NCBI GenBank assembly: GCA_024699855.1 | Contig: JAMPIQ010000001.1 | Coordinates: forward strand, 17,298,001-17,362,000 | DNA from: Aphelenchoides besseyi | Taxonomy: Eukaryota; Nematoda; Chromadorea; Rhabditida; Aphelenchoididae | Length of the DNA: 64,000 bases | Direction of reading: 5' to 3' | Shown here: piece after piece, positions 11,521-25,465 of the stretch | Layout of the letters: the number at the start of each line of letters is the position of its first letter | Numbering within the stretch: position 1 is the first letter of the stretch | Notes under the pieces: model-generated | Databases searched by the model: none | What the model saw: the letters and a program-made list of their open reading frames with translations, nothing else | What the model was told of the DNA's origin: nothing | Position numbers and translations under genes: made by a program

Positions 11521-11853
11521 CGATCTGGACACGTTGAAATGGCGCGATTTGAGAATAGAATTTGGTGTCGAACTCGAATCTCTTTCAACGGATGGTTGCC
11601 CTGTTCTAATTGTACAAACGTCAATTCATCGGAGTTTCAGTCGTTTGCACAAGTTGTACCGTTTCGTTATTAGGTGGGGTATTCTTGTTGTTTTTGTTGA
11701 TGATAAAGATTTCAGCCAACTTAATTCTTTGGTTAGTGTAACTCTGCGAGCTATGCACAATTGCAATCTTTTGACGGACGGGAATTACGAGCAGAACGTG
11801 CGTGAACTACTGTCTGTAAATTCGAATTACTATTCTTATGTTTGGAGTTCATA
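11521..11853 (+). pseudogene. Partial paralogue of the 2.46 kb gene (C-terminal exons)
   Basis: An exon entered through TTTCTTAG encodes FDLDTLKWRDLRIEFG, the counterpart of TLDLDTLKWDRLKIKLG in the 2.46 kb gene. It is joined by a short intron (about 11672-11713) to a last exon ending in NYYSYVWSS and TAA. The intron sits at the equivalent place in both genes. AATAAA follows at 11876-11881. I did not find the N-terminal exons upstream, where a Pol III element and an ankyrin fragment sit, so it may be a truncated copy or have unrecognised 5' exons. Confidence 0.5.
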
Positions 11854-11977
11854 AAAGATTGATTCTAAATTGTTGAATAAACGTTAATCAACAAACAAAT
11901 GTTGGACGTTTATTGGTCTGAGTGTGTAGATTACGAATTTCGTTGTTTGGTTTTGCATTCGAATGGTTTTGATTGAC

Positions 11978-12208
11978 CTACTCTTGAGGTTGTTGTACCC
12001 AATAGCCAAGAGGAAGCTGTTCATTGTGCTCATCGGTTGGATACCTCGGAAGGAGTGGAGTTAGGATCGCAAAGATGGAATAGCGTACGACTAAACTGTT
12101 TATTGACATCGAATAGGACACTGTTCGCTGGTCTGAATGAATCTTATAGGAGCGAGATTTGCGCCATAAAAAATTGAAAGCTCTGGCGCAAACGAGATTT
12201 CGCAACAA
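11978..12208 (-). CDS. Small 76-residue protein, possibly mitochondrial
   Basis: A single minus-strand open frame starts MLRNLVCARAFNFLWRKSRS: basic, hydrophobic and free of early acids, like a mitochondrial presequence. A hydrophobic stretch in the middle (VVRYSIFAILTPLLP) could span a membrane. A minus-strand AATAAA at 11909-11914 supports a 3' end, tail-to-tail with the gene ending at 11853. The size and layout resemble small respiratory-complex subunits, but no family was identified. Confidence 0.4.
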   Translation of the reverse strand: MLRNLVCARAFNFLWRKSRSYKIHSDQRTVSYSMSINSLVVRYSIFAILTPLLPRYPTDEHNEQLPLGYWVQQPQE

Positions 12209-12391
12209 TGCAATGGCTATTTCTCTTTTCTCGGTATCAAAAACTGAAGCGTCACAACTTCATTGCGAATGTTTGGTGTTGATTCATGGCCACAAACAAG
12301 GAAGAAAGTGAGTGGTCGTCATTCGAAACGCCGAGCGGTCTTCTTATTCGAGACAAACCTGAGCGGAAGGTAAACATCTCGTTCTCTTAGA

Positions 12392-12922
12392 ATGCGGATT
12401 CTTTTAGGATTTTTGGCACTTCTGATTACACCAACAAGTAAACATAATTTCCCGACTTCTAATCTACCAGTTTAGCTGATGCATTGGCTTGTCATGATTA
12501 TTGTACGGAAGTGATCGGATGTAATCAGGACCAACGGCGCTGTGAAGGACGATATTGTACATTTTGTAAGTTCACTAATGAGAGTCAAGCTGAAGTCTTC
12601 AGATCATTACCGGAATCTACGAAACACCCAACAAGTTAGTATCAAACGAAGCTGCACCAACTCAACGTGGTTCACCTACGGTCCGCAACAAACTCGTTTC
12701 GGTCTGAACAATCGCTGCCAACGAGTGTAAGTTGACGGAGAATTAACAGACAATTAACAAACTGATTTCAGTGTAAATGGCGATGACGAATGGCTACTGG
12801 GGATGTGCGATAAGAGAAACTTTTGTAACTACATTTGTGATACAAATGTTAACGACTTCACTTCGAATATTCACAGTTCAATTTTCTTGCTTTTATTGCT
12901 ATTCCTAATGTCATTTCCATAA
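12392..12922 (+). CDS. Secreted cysteine-rich Ly6-like protein with GPI signal
   Basis: The ATG directly follows a TTCTCTTAG acceptor-like site. Exon 1 encodes a signal peptide (MRILLGFLALLITPT). Introns of about 36-45 nt then join exons whose frame stays open to TAA at 12920-12922. The mature part has many cysteines, beginning ACHDYCTEVIGC, and a final cluster MCDKRNFCNYIC resembling the C-terminal Cys-Asn element of Ly6/uPAR three-finger domains. The C-terminus is strongly hydrophobic (SSIFLLLLLFLMSFP), as in GPI-anchored proteins. It probably sits on the outer face of the plasma membrane. The partner is unknown. Confidence 0.7.
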
Positions 12923-13297
12923 ACTTATTACTCAAAAATGCTTCAAATGAAAGTTTGTGAATGTTTCTGAGGCGAAGTTCCTTTTCGAGTTGTTCACAAA
13001 TATTGAGGATCCATTACCAGTCGGCCTTCCATTTGTATTAAAACTTTACCCAGCAATTCAAAGCTTCCAATACTTCAATTGACATGTCGGAAACAAACGA
13101 TGCGAAAGGCGGCGATTTGAGTGTGCGACGTTGACGAAGCTTGTGCAGAAACTATAAAATCCAGTGTTTTAATTGGATTTCCAACAACAACAGTGTTTTT
13201 GTGTTCACACTTGACAGCGTGCAGAACACGTTGCCGGTCGTGTGGCCCTCCCTCGCCGAGTCGACGGCGTGTTTTTGTTTTCGACAAGATTTTTGAG

Positions 13298-13306
13298 TAT
13301 AAAAAG
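13298..13306 (+). promoter_or_regulatory. TATA box of the GST gene
   Basis: TATAAAAAG lies about 43 bases before the GST start codon and is followed by a TTTTTCAG acceptor-like site at about 13323-13331. The short spacing means that either the 5' UTR is about 20 nt or the acceptor-like site is used for trans-splicing. Confidence 0.45.
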
Positions 13307-13348
13307 AAGTGATTTCGAACAAATTTTTCAGTTTCACTTCTGGTCGAA

Positions 13349-14154
13349 ATGGTACAATACAAGCTCCGATACTTCAAGAACACTCGTTCCGTTTGCGAGG
13401 CCACGCGAATGGCTTTTCATTACAGTGGAACTGATTATATCGAGGATGCAATTGAGCGTGAGCAATGGCCGACCGTTAAGAAATGTAAGTTTGGAGGGTT
13501 TGATTCTCATCCTATCGTCTTTAGCCATGCCTTTTGGTCACGTTCCAGGTAAAAGTTCGATGCCAACAATTGAGTCGTACGAATGGTTTTAGTTTTGGAG
13601 GTCGATGGTAAACAACTCTGTGAGTCCGGAGCTATTGCTCGTTTTGTTGGAAAGAAATTCGGTAATTCGGGATTTAAATCTTTGGTTTGGAAACATTGGT
13701 TGTCTTTAGGGTTGATGGGAAAAGACGATTGGGAAGAAGCAAAAGTGAACGAAGCCATCGATTACTTCAAAGATGTTTACAAAGACTTTAGCAGTTACGT
13801 CTACACGGTCGTCGGTTTCATGGAGGGAGATAAGGTAGGTGGCGTAAACGAACTTTGTCTGATCAAAATTCTTATCTTCAGAACGAGAAAAAGCGAACTG
13901 TAGCAAAAGTCGCTGCGGACACTCACTTCCCGAAGTTGTTGCAAATGATGAAAGAGAACGGCAATACGGGATTCCTTGTCGGATCGGACGTCACTATGGC
14001 CGACTTCTTCTTCTCGGACTTTCTCTTTACTTTACTTAAAATGGCTCCCGATCTTTTCGAAAACTACGGCGAATTGAAAGACTACGTTGATCGTGTTCAA
14101 TCGCTTCCGAAGTTGAAGGAGTACATTCAAAAACGTCCGGAAAGCGTGTTCTAA
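13349..14154 (+). CDS. Sigma-class glutathione S-transferase
   Basis: Five short introns join in frame to give about 205 residues. The N-terminal thioredoxin-like domain starts MVQYKLRYFKNTRSVCE, with the family Tyr that activates glutathione near residue 8. It continues through PFGHVPVLEVDGKQL, where the cis-Pro of the VP motif and the following ESGAIARF segment bind glutathione. The helical C-terminal domain contains GFLVGSDVTMADFFFSD, the conserved N-capping region, and ends RPESVF. Nematode sigma GSTs are cytosolic and handle lipid aldehydes and prostaglandin-type substrates. The usual RGxAE after the Tyr reads TRSVCE here, a mild departure. AATAAA lies at 14222-14227. Confidence 0.95.
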
Positions 14155-14433
14155 GTGATTGAGTCAACTTATTCCAATCCTCTTAATCCAATAGCTATTC
14201 GACATGTCTGGTTGTTCTGTGAATAAACAGATAAAAGTTTATTTAACGTATTAGAAAAGATTTTTGTTTGAACAATAAACATTGATCTTAGTCAGAATAT
14301 GTTGAAGAACTTTTGGTAGTGAGTTTGCAAAAAAAGTAGTCGGGAAGAATACAACGTCTTTTGATATCCATTCTTGTGAGAAGAAACCTTTTGTGATAAA
14401 TAACCGAGAGTTTTTTGGAACGTTTACGGAAAT

Positions 14434-16999
<2,566 letters not shown>

Positions 17000-19900
17000 T
17001 TCGTTTGATCGGCGAATGTAGGGATCAGAAATGCGGAGTCATGGAGTTAAAAGTACTCGATCATTGCGGCAAACGAACAACGCACCATCGTCAATCGAAC
17101 ATTTAGTCTAAAAGTCCATTCGTCAAATGGATTGAATCGGGATTGGAGTCCAAACGACGAGGAATGTAAACGCGCAACGGAAGAAAAGTTCTAATTGTGC
17201 CCAACCGCTCTCAGGACAATGGGAATTCGCGTTGGTGAGACCGACGGAGTCAAATCGTAAACTCAATTCCCGGTCTCCTTCTGACGTTATTCGTCGGCTT
17301 AAGCGAAAAGACATTTGGCTACTCATAAAGTGGAGAAAAGAAGATTGCATTCATCCGGTCGGTATTAATCCAATCAAAGAACGAGCAGCCGGTTGAAGGT
17401 TTTCGATGAAAACTGTTTGTTTTCACCTGTTGAAAACGACAGGCAAATTGCACGACGTAGAGGTTGTGGCGAATATGAAATGTTGGAAGGGGATGTCAAA
17501 TTCAAGAATCGCTTCTTGACTCTCATTTCATGGACGAGCGAGTTGTCAAGAATTGCCGTCGGTCGGTTATGCGTACGCCGACAATCGAGTTTCACACTCC
17601 TTCATGTCCTCTAATATCAATAAGCGCACATTAACTCTCGAGAAAGTTCACGTCACAAATCCCCAACCATGCAACAACCATTCCAAAAGGAGGCTGAAGA
17701 TGGAACGTCGCGGAGAATGCGAATGCATTTGTGAGGAGTCGCTGCAGAATTGCGAGCGTGATCGGCAATTGAAAAGAGTGTAAGAAGTTCGAAGAAGAAG
17801 TTTGAATTGGCAAATCAATAGTTTGCAACCGAGTAGAGGGGTCTGAAGAAGCGCGAAATTAAAAAAAAAGAACTCGATTCTCATCGTATTTGGAACAAGT
17901 CGGCCAGAAGGAAAATGCTCGAAGACGGACGGGTTGCTTAATTTCGGGATTATTTCCAGGCGGTCTTCGACGGTTTGGTGCGTTTAGAGAGCCGAGAAGT
18001 TGAAGGACGACAATCCGCGGGAGCCGAAACAAGAAGCAACGAAATGCACGAAGAACGTTGTTCACACTTCGAATCACAAGTGCCTCAACGCACATCGTTG
18101 CGGGTTCGATTGTAGTTGACCCGTTGCGACGTTCTCCTCATCGTCGAAATCTGTGACCAAAAGTTCGCGTATCAAAGCCAAACATTAGACTCATGGTTCT
18201 CCCGGGCGGTTCTTTCCGTCCCTTTCAGCCAATTTCTCTGCTTTTGCCACGAATTTGCGTGGCCATTCATTTGACCAAAGGAGCGAAACGAGCCTTCGGC
18301 ACGCGCGTAAATTCCGCTGCTTTTCGCTCAATGACTTTTTTGCATCACTTTCTATTTAACTGTGTCGAGGTTTGGAGACGGACGGCCCCGCTAATTCCCG
18401 ATGATTTTGAATGTTGAACAGTCGGTCGAGACGAGTCCGAACACTTCTGGCGTTGCGTCTCGGACGTCTCCGACTTTGGGGTCACAACAAAAATAAACAC
18501 AGTCGACGGTTTTTGGTCTCGAACTTGTTTGGTGTCGATGGAGAGAAGATCGAGAAGATGAAGTGACTCGTTCTGTGAATTCCGATGGCAATCCGATTTG
18601 GCGACCGCGAAACGATTAGCAGCAAATTTGTTGGTATTCAAATTTATAAGCGAACGTGTCGTCTATTTCGAGCTTCCGCCAAAGAAGTGACATGCAGAAG
18701 CAAAGGGCGAGGGAAACAGTCGAAACCGGCGAACAAACTTGTCAATCACGACTTTTGCAAAACGACCCAAAAACTTAATTTTTTGTCGTCACACACGAAT
18801 GACGAGAGAAATCGGCATACGAAAGAGTTTGAGTAATGGGAGGGAATTGGAGAGGTAGTGGAGGAATAGTAGTTTCGGTCTTAATTGAAGTACTCGAAAT
18901 GTAGCGGAAATCGTAGAAAACAAGCTCATGCTTCGCTGCCTTCTTCCTTCAAATCTTGTTAGCTACCTCGGGGACGGTTCGAAAACGACGGGCAGCAGAA
19001 ACAAGGCCGTGAGACCGATTGCCGTGTCCGGGATCTGAGCAGCAGATGAGTGGAGACGGAAGTTAAAGAGATTTTTGGGGGAAGATACTAGTGGTCGTTT
19101 CGGCGGATTGAAGTGGCGAATTAAAAAATTCGAAAGGCCGCGAAAGCAAAACAGAAACCACGGATCGAAGCTCCATGTGTCGATGTGCCCAGCGAACATT
19201 TCGAGGAACGATCGAAACGTTTACGACAATCAAAATGTAAGGGTTTTCTGAGTTGGTACGAGAGGCGTGAAGCCGTGGCCAAGAAACGAGATTCACGACT
19301 CTTCTCGTAATGTAAACGGGCAACGAAGTAAAAGAAACAAGTCGAGGGAGAGGATGACCGTCTCGAATTGGATGCCAATAGACGATGGAGGAAGTCGATG
19401 CACTTTGGAGTGTAGAGAACAAATTAATTCGAATAAGGAGATAGGAACGAATAGTTTCGGGACGGTCGGTCGAATACCTCGACATGCGAAAACAAACGCT
19501 CTTTCATTCTTCCGCCCCAAAACCGCCTAAACTCACGAGACGAAATGCGTGAAAACGAAATGCGATAATAGTGAGAACCCGACTGCTTTGATGGCACGTT
19601 TAAAATCAATTCAAATTTGGCATCAACTTGTGGCAGCAAAAAACGAAATCGATGCTAAACGACCGAATGCTCGACGCTATTTAGTGGTGTGGATGTCCGA
19701 TTTGTTTCGTCTCTTTGGCACGTTTTTTGTTCAATTGAAAACACGCGGAATGAGTGCAATGAAAAAAGAGCCTACGGCCTTTGAAGCCAAAACGGCAAAG
19801 AGCGATCGCTTCGGACGTGAGTGGAGACGAGTCGAATACGTCGAGCGAATGAAACCGTATGTTTCACTCGTGTGATTGAACCATCTGTGATGAGAGATGG

Positions 19901-20616
19901 AACGGTCAAAATGCGTAATGTGCCGTGTGTATGCTATTGACGACTCCTATGTCATCGTGTCGTGCACGAAAAACCAGAGGGTGGTGACAATTTTTTTCGC
20001 CGCAGGTCACGGAATCTTTCCATGTCTTTTGAGATCCATTTTCCGCCTATCATGTCCGCGGCAAACGGGCCCAAATAGCTTCTTCGGAGCAGAAGAGGGT
20101 ATGAGACCAAAACACCGAGAACAAGGTGAGGAACACGCTCATTTTCCAGTCGTTTCGTGACGCAACTTCTTGCGATAAACATTCGTTTTTTGGAGCTCGT
20201 TTTCGGATCGAACAAATGTCTCGATTCCATGCCCGATGATGCTTACGAATTGTGTTGACGCGTGAATTTGAGCCTTCTGTTTGTTCAATCTACAACGTTT
20301 CCGCAATTTAACTGTTATGCTAAACAGTCGAAAAGTTTCGAATTCCAATGACTTCATTTGCTCTCACTATTGGTGCAAAGAGCGGAAACAAACCGAAAAA
20401 CATTCTCATTGTTTGAACGTTTGTTTTGTCTGTCAGAAGTTTTCGTGTACATTTAACCTCGAGACCGCTCCGAAACCCGGAAACCGTTGGGAGTTGGAAG
20501 TAATGAAACGGTTTAAAGAAGAAGATTGTTTTTATTAGAAAATCGCTTATCACCGGAATAGAATACGCAGAAGAGACCCGTGAATCGAAGAGACCACAAA
20601 TCAGAGAACTCTTTGA
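17000..20616. other. Gene-free stretch upstream of Kv4
   Basis: About 3.6 kb without a convincing gene. Many open frames of 60-140 codons occur on both strands, but they overlap each other and lack splice signals, domains or homologous motifs. The DNA is rich in CGAA/TTCG words, which removes stop codons. It includes the 5' side of the Kv4 gene and probably its regulatory region, and at its left-to-right end the 3' UTR of the PPxY membrane protein (minus-strand AATAAA near 20530). Confidence 0.5.
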
Positions 20617-21389
20617 CTATAAAGTGCACGGCAAGTTCATAGCTCTGGAACTTGATGGACGTTGAGGAGTGGGCAGAGTTGGAGATCTAAACGACATCGA
20701 TTTGAACATCTCACATCTTAGCGAAACAAACCGTTCGATTGGTAATCGGAAATCAACGTCCGCACTTTTCTCCGATTGCGTGTTTATCGTCGAATTGGAG
20801 TTGACGCGAATACTTGTTGAAAAGCTGGGCGGTGGTTCGGAGCGTCGTTGAAACTCGCGATTTGAATAGCCGCTCGTTTGAGGTCCAACATCGATCTGAA
20901 ATCGATGAGTTCGATCATTCATGTTGCAACTTACTTCCGAAAAAGCCGGTGGTGGTGAATGAGAACGTCGGTAAACGGAACTTGTAGTTGGCAAGTCGAG
21001 GGTGTTGGATGCGGTTGGATGACCGTTTCCTACCGCTTCTTCGTACGTTGGTGGATATCGAAAGTCGAGTTTCGGTGAAACCGAAGCTGTTGCTGTGGGT
21101 CCGTACAAACTGCGAATTCGAACTCGATTCGGAAGCGTATCGAAACGTGGCGGAAACGGTCGACCACCGAAGACCGGATAACTGAGAGATCGATTCAAAG
21201 ACTGAAATCCTCGGATCATCGATTGATTTGAAGCTCATAACTAACTTCAATCTGTGAATCCGTTCGAACTCGTCTTCTTGATAGTGCGAGAAGACAGACG
21301 ATCATTACGAAAGCGCTGAATAATCCGACGGCTGCAACAACGATCATCACCACACCGCTCGGCGAAACATCGTTCGGAGTTCGAATCAT
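20617..21389 (-). CDS. Small single-pass membrane protein with PPxY motif
   Basis: The ATG follows a TTTCAG acceptor. A short extracellular N-terminus (MIRTPNDVSPSGV) leads into one membrane segment (VVMIVVAAVGLFSAFVMIVC) and a basic stop-transfer (SRRRVR). The cytoplasmic part carries PPTYEEAV, a WW-domain ligand as used by Nedd4-type ubiquitin ligases, followed by two Pro/Ser-rich stretches (SPPPAFSE, EPPPSFS). Two introns of 45 and about 39 nt join in frame; the stop is at 20617-20619. The layout resembles small Nedd4 adaptors, but no specific family is assigned. It probably acts at endosomes or the plasma membrane. Confidence 0.7.
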
Positions 21390-22551
21390 GGCTGAAATTA
21401 CGTTTCTAAGGTTCTGGAATACAAAGTTGACTGAAGTTAAAAACGAGAAAATAAGTCGCAATATGTCTTTCGATTTAACGGCCTCTGAGGTGTGGCGGGT
21501 CGTCGGGAGCGCCAAATTTGTTGTGTTTGGCAAAAGAAGAGATCAATGAGATGAAAATAACAAAGAGATGACGAGAGAGGAGCAGCAACGGAACGCGCCC
21601 CCACTCGAAGATCATCGTCCCCATCAGTCACGACGAAGTGTACGTGATAGTTTCATTCGCGCGGCAATTCGAAACGTCCCGACGGCTCGTTGAGAGGAAG
21701 AAGAAGAGCGGGAAGCGATTGCTCATATTGCGGACCCTACGAAAGTCTGAAGGATTTCCGGTGGAATTACGACTTTGAGTCGGAAAACTTGAAAGAACAA
21801 TTCTGAAGCACGTGTTTGATGTAATTTGACACGCTGAAGAAGTTCAATTTGCCAAAACCCATCAATTCAAAAGTCGTCGGTTGACATTAAAACTCGTAGA
21901 ATGTCGGACTGTTAAAGTCGTTGGTTGTGCGTCTTCTGTTCGGCAGCTTCAAGTTTTTCAGCTTGAATCCCAAACGCAAACATCCGCTCCCGTTCATCGC
22001 GATCAATGGAACGGTTGGTTGTGTTTCTTTGAAACTCGAACTTCTTGTAAGCCACGTAAACAAACTTTTTCTCTCCAACCTTCAGACATAAACGTTTTCT
22101 TTTTTTGTCGCGTTTTTTAAGAGCGAAGATTCACACGATCGACGGAATCGGTTTCGTAACTTCTGGATTGTTCACGCGAAAAAACGTTAACCGGCGAGTG
22201 GAAACCAACTCGGCAACAAGTGAGCTTTTTGACTTCGCCGCTGTTTGTCGATTACGTAGATCGATGGATGACGTGGTGAAAGAAGGTTATACAAACATTT
22301 GGAAGTTTGTTTTAAGTTCGATTGTCACGATTCCTTTGGATCTTTGAAGACGATTAGTTTCGAACCGGAAATTGAACGTCGCGGTTGTAAGAAGGCAATT
22401 GGAGTTTTCTGTGAATTTGTTTGATGATGGCAGAGATTGAAGTCAATCACCTATCCGTTGTTTTGAGCGCTTGTATCGATGTGAGTCAAGATGAAATTCG
22501 TACATCAATGTCATTCATTGATACAAGATAAGGTCAAACAGGATTACAAAG
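21390..22551. other. Intergenic
   Basis: This holds the 5' side of the PPxY gene and the 3' side of the ribonuclease gene, both on the minus strand. No additional gene, RNA or repeat was recognised. Confidence 0.45.
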
Positions 22552-23456
22552 TTAGTTCAATCGGTTGGCGTATAGTTCGTACCATTGATCGTGCATTTTG
22601 CGGAAGAACTGGAAGCTACTTGGTACTCGGAAAGTCGAATTGAAATACGGCAAAGACGGCGGGACGTAGTTGTACGAATTGCATCGACGTTGCTGAAGAA
22701 AATCGGATAGAAGTTCGCATTGTTTGATCAATAGTCGACGTCGTTGAAGAAACTTGTTGCTTCGGCTCAATAGCACCGGATACAGCGGATCGGTTGATGG
22801 ACACAGTTGAGCATCTAAACTCGAACCTAACTATTCACCACGTGACCACCTACTTTTGTTCGAAGCTTTTAACTTCAACTTCAGATTGAAATTGAAACGG
22901 TGTTCTCGGTTTGTTGCAGCGACGTAAAAGTTGAAATTTGGCAGCTTTGAGGTGTGAATATCGATCAAACGGCTGCGTGAAGAATAGTTACGATATTTGG
23001 CCTCTCGGTACTGATCATTGCTCACAATCGCAGCACCAATCTCGTCGGCCTTCTTGAGCATGAAAAGATCGTCATCGATGTGATCGTCGACGATTTCAAT
23101 CAAACCGAATTCCATCAGATGCTAGGAACAGGAATGCAAAGACAACAGACTCATTCAACTAACCGTAACAATAAAGTGATCGTGAACGTTATCGTCGTTT
23201 TCGAAGAAACGTTTGAGGACAATCAGCGGCTCGAATCCTCGAGTCAACAGCTGATGAACCAAGAGCAATAAACCGCAAGCACTTTGTTTTCTAAAATCAA
23301 AATCTAAACAAACAAAACGATTGCAACTTACCGTCGATTCATGGTGATTCGATCAATGGTTCGTGTGCCCAACAGATACATCAAGTTGCATCCGTCGATG
23401 ACCACTGGGCGTTTAATGAAGTGCTCCACTACTGCAACGTCCTCGTCGTCCGCCAT
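22552..23456 (-). CDS. Zc3h12a/Regnase-like NYN-domain ribonuclease
   Basis: Four exons (23456-23332, 23290-about 23162, about 23122-22850 and about 22815-22552) join in frame. The fold markers of the RNase_Zc3h12a (NYN/PIN) family are present in order: VVIDGCNLMYL with the first catalytic Asp, DDHIDDDLFMLKKADEIGA, and AIVSNDQYREAKYRN with further metal-binding Asp residues. Such enzymes cut mRNA or double-stranded RNA substrates; nematode relatives include REGE-1 and RDE-8. No CCCH zinc finger is visible and the protein is only about 250 residues, closer to RDE-8-like than to full Regnase. It starts 185 bases after the stop of the upstream phospho-lyase gene on the same strand. Confidence 0.82.
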
Positions 23457-23641
23457 TTCGTTCAATTCAATCGAAAAAACGCGAAAACCTTCGCCATTTT
23501 TTTGCGTCGTCCCTCAAAACGAAAACCTTTTTTGGCATTGCAATAAGTTTATTTCTGATCACTATGATTAGCAGATGAGATCAAACGAAAAAACTAACAA
23601 ATAGAAACCGATACGGTTGAAATCCAACTACTTCGCAGCCA

Positions 23642-25465
23642 TCAACCAGTTTTCCTTGTGGTCGTAAGACGAGTAAGTGCCTGATCGATGGCTTGAACTG
23701 AACGTGCCAAATCGTCGGCATTGAAACACATCGGCGGTTTGTACTTCAAAATGTTCGTGTGTGGTCCATCGGCATTCAAAAGCACTCCGTACTCGACTCT
23801 CAACAACAAACACAAATCCAAAGCCAATTGAGTTGCCGGTTCACGAGTAGCTCGGTCCAAAACCAAATCGATGCCCCAGAACAAACCGACTCCTCGAACA
23901 TCGCCAATACACTCGTGTTTATCTTTCAACTCGTGCAACGCCGCTTTGAACCGTTGACCCATTTCTCGCGCGTGTTCGACCAAACGTTCTTCGCGCAAAA
24001 CATTTAGAACGGCAAGAACGGCGGCACATGCCACTGGATTGCCTCCGTAACTGAAAGAAAAAAGTTCATTTGAACGGTGAACAGAAAACTCACGTATTGA
24101 AATAACCAACTTTGCCGCCAAGTCGATCGGCAATCTCACGACGTGTAACCACCGCAGAGATTGGGAAGCCGTTACCAATTGGCTTTCCAATCTGAATTGA
24201 ATTCTTTAACAATATTTCGAGATTTTAAAGCTTACGGTCAGAATGTCCGGAACAAACGGAGCAGATGGTGGCGATTCCAAATTGTCGTCGTCCAATTGAT
24301 GAGCCCAAAAACGTTCACCCACACGCCCAAACGCCGTCTGAACTTCATCAATGATCATCACGCCACCACGACGACGAATTTCGTCAGCAACGTTTTTAAA
24401 GTAGCCGGGAGTCGGTAGAATTTGACCACCACATGACTGAAGAGCTTCGGCAATGAAGGCGGCCGGACGACGAGTGGAAATTTCGGCATCACAGATCTCA
24501 CCCACAGCTTTCGCATACAATTCAGCATTCGATTGACGGGCATTTGCATCGTAGAGCTGCTCATCACTCAACCGAATTTTTCCTCTGTATGGATCTGGAG
24601 TTGGCGCAACGTGCACCCAACCCGGCTGTTCAATCGTGGAGCCGTGATCGAATTTGTACGGACTGATCTGCATCGTACTAATCAAATGACCGTGGTAAGC
24701 ACTAAAAAGCGACTGATTAACAGAATCAGTTTCTCAACTTACTGTTCCAGAACCACAACGTCTTCGTTGCCAGTGAAATCACGCGCCAATCGTAAAGCCA
24801 AATCGTTGGCTTCTGAGCTAAAAATGAAAACCAATTAGTTGATTGTTCACGGCGTTCTTACCCCGAATTACAAAATAACACGGTATCTAATGCCGGTGGC
24901 AGAGTACTCAGAATGGCTTCAGCACAATCGGTCAACTTCGAACTCACGAATCGAATGTTGCAGTTAGATCGACTCATCTGTTCGGCAATCTGACCGACAA
25001 CCGTTGGATGACAGTGACCAACTAAATGGGCAGTTCAAAACCGATCCAAACAGCAAACTAACCATGTTGGACGTTGCTGATACAATCGAGCAGTTGATTT
25101 CCGCCCTCATCGTAAATGTACTGCTTCGTTGCTCGACTCACGACCAACGGATTCTCCGCGTAGAAGATTTGGCATGTGCTTCTGAAATCGAGAACTCCCA
25201 ATCGAAGACCATCGACGATCACTCACCCAATGCACTTCTTTCTTCGCTCCAACAACTTCGACTTGTCAATCGGTGCATCGGGATCACTGATCGGTTTGCC
25301 GTTGCTGAGTACATCCTCATCATTTTTGGAGGTGTAGAAGAAAGCGAGGGCCTGAACGAGAATATTCATCGTGAACTTCAATTCCCCATCGTCATAACGA
25401 GCAGTTTTATAGGATCGATTGGGCGGAGTTGGGAGGTTTTGAAAAACGGGGGGCGGCGAGAGCAA
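23642..25465 (-). CDS. Class III PLP aminotransferase, ethanolamine-phosphate phospho-lyase type
   Basis: About seven exons encode a class III aminotransferase of the ETNPPL/AGXT2L family. Recognisable parts are STCQIFYAENPLVV, GHCHPTVVGQ, the phosphate-binding CNSGSEANDLALRLAR, AYHGH, AALQSCGG-like EALQSCGGQILP, the PLP Asp in IIDEVQTAFGRVGE, and GKPIGNGFPISAV with the Schiff-base Lys just after an intron. The family removes phosphate and ammonia from phosphoethanolamine to give acetaldehyde, in phospholipid turnover. The first in-frame ATG is at 25465 and a second at 25369 (MNILVQALAFFYTSK); either leaves a longer N-terminus than usual. The stop is at 23642-23644. A minus-strand AATAAA near 23553 follows. 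Confidence 0.93.
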
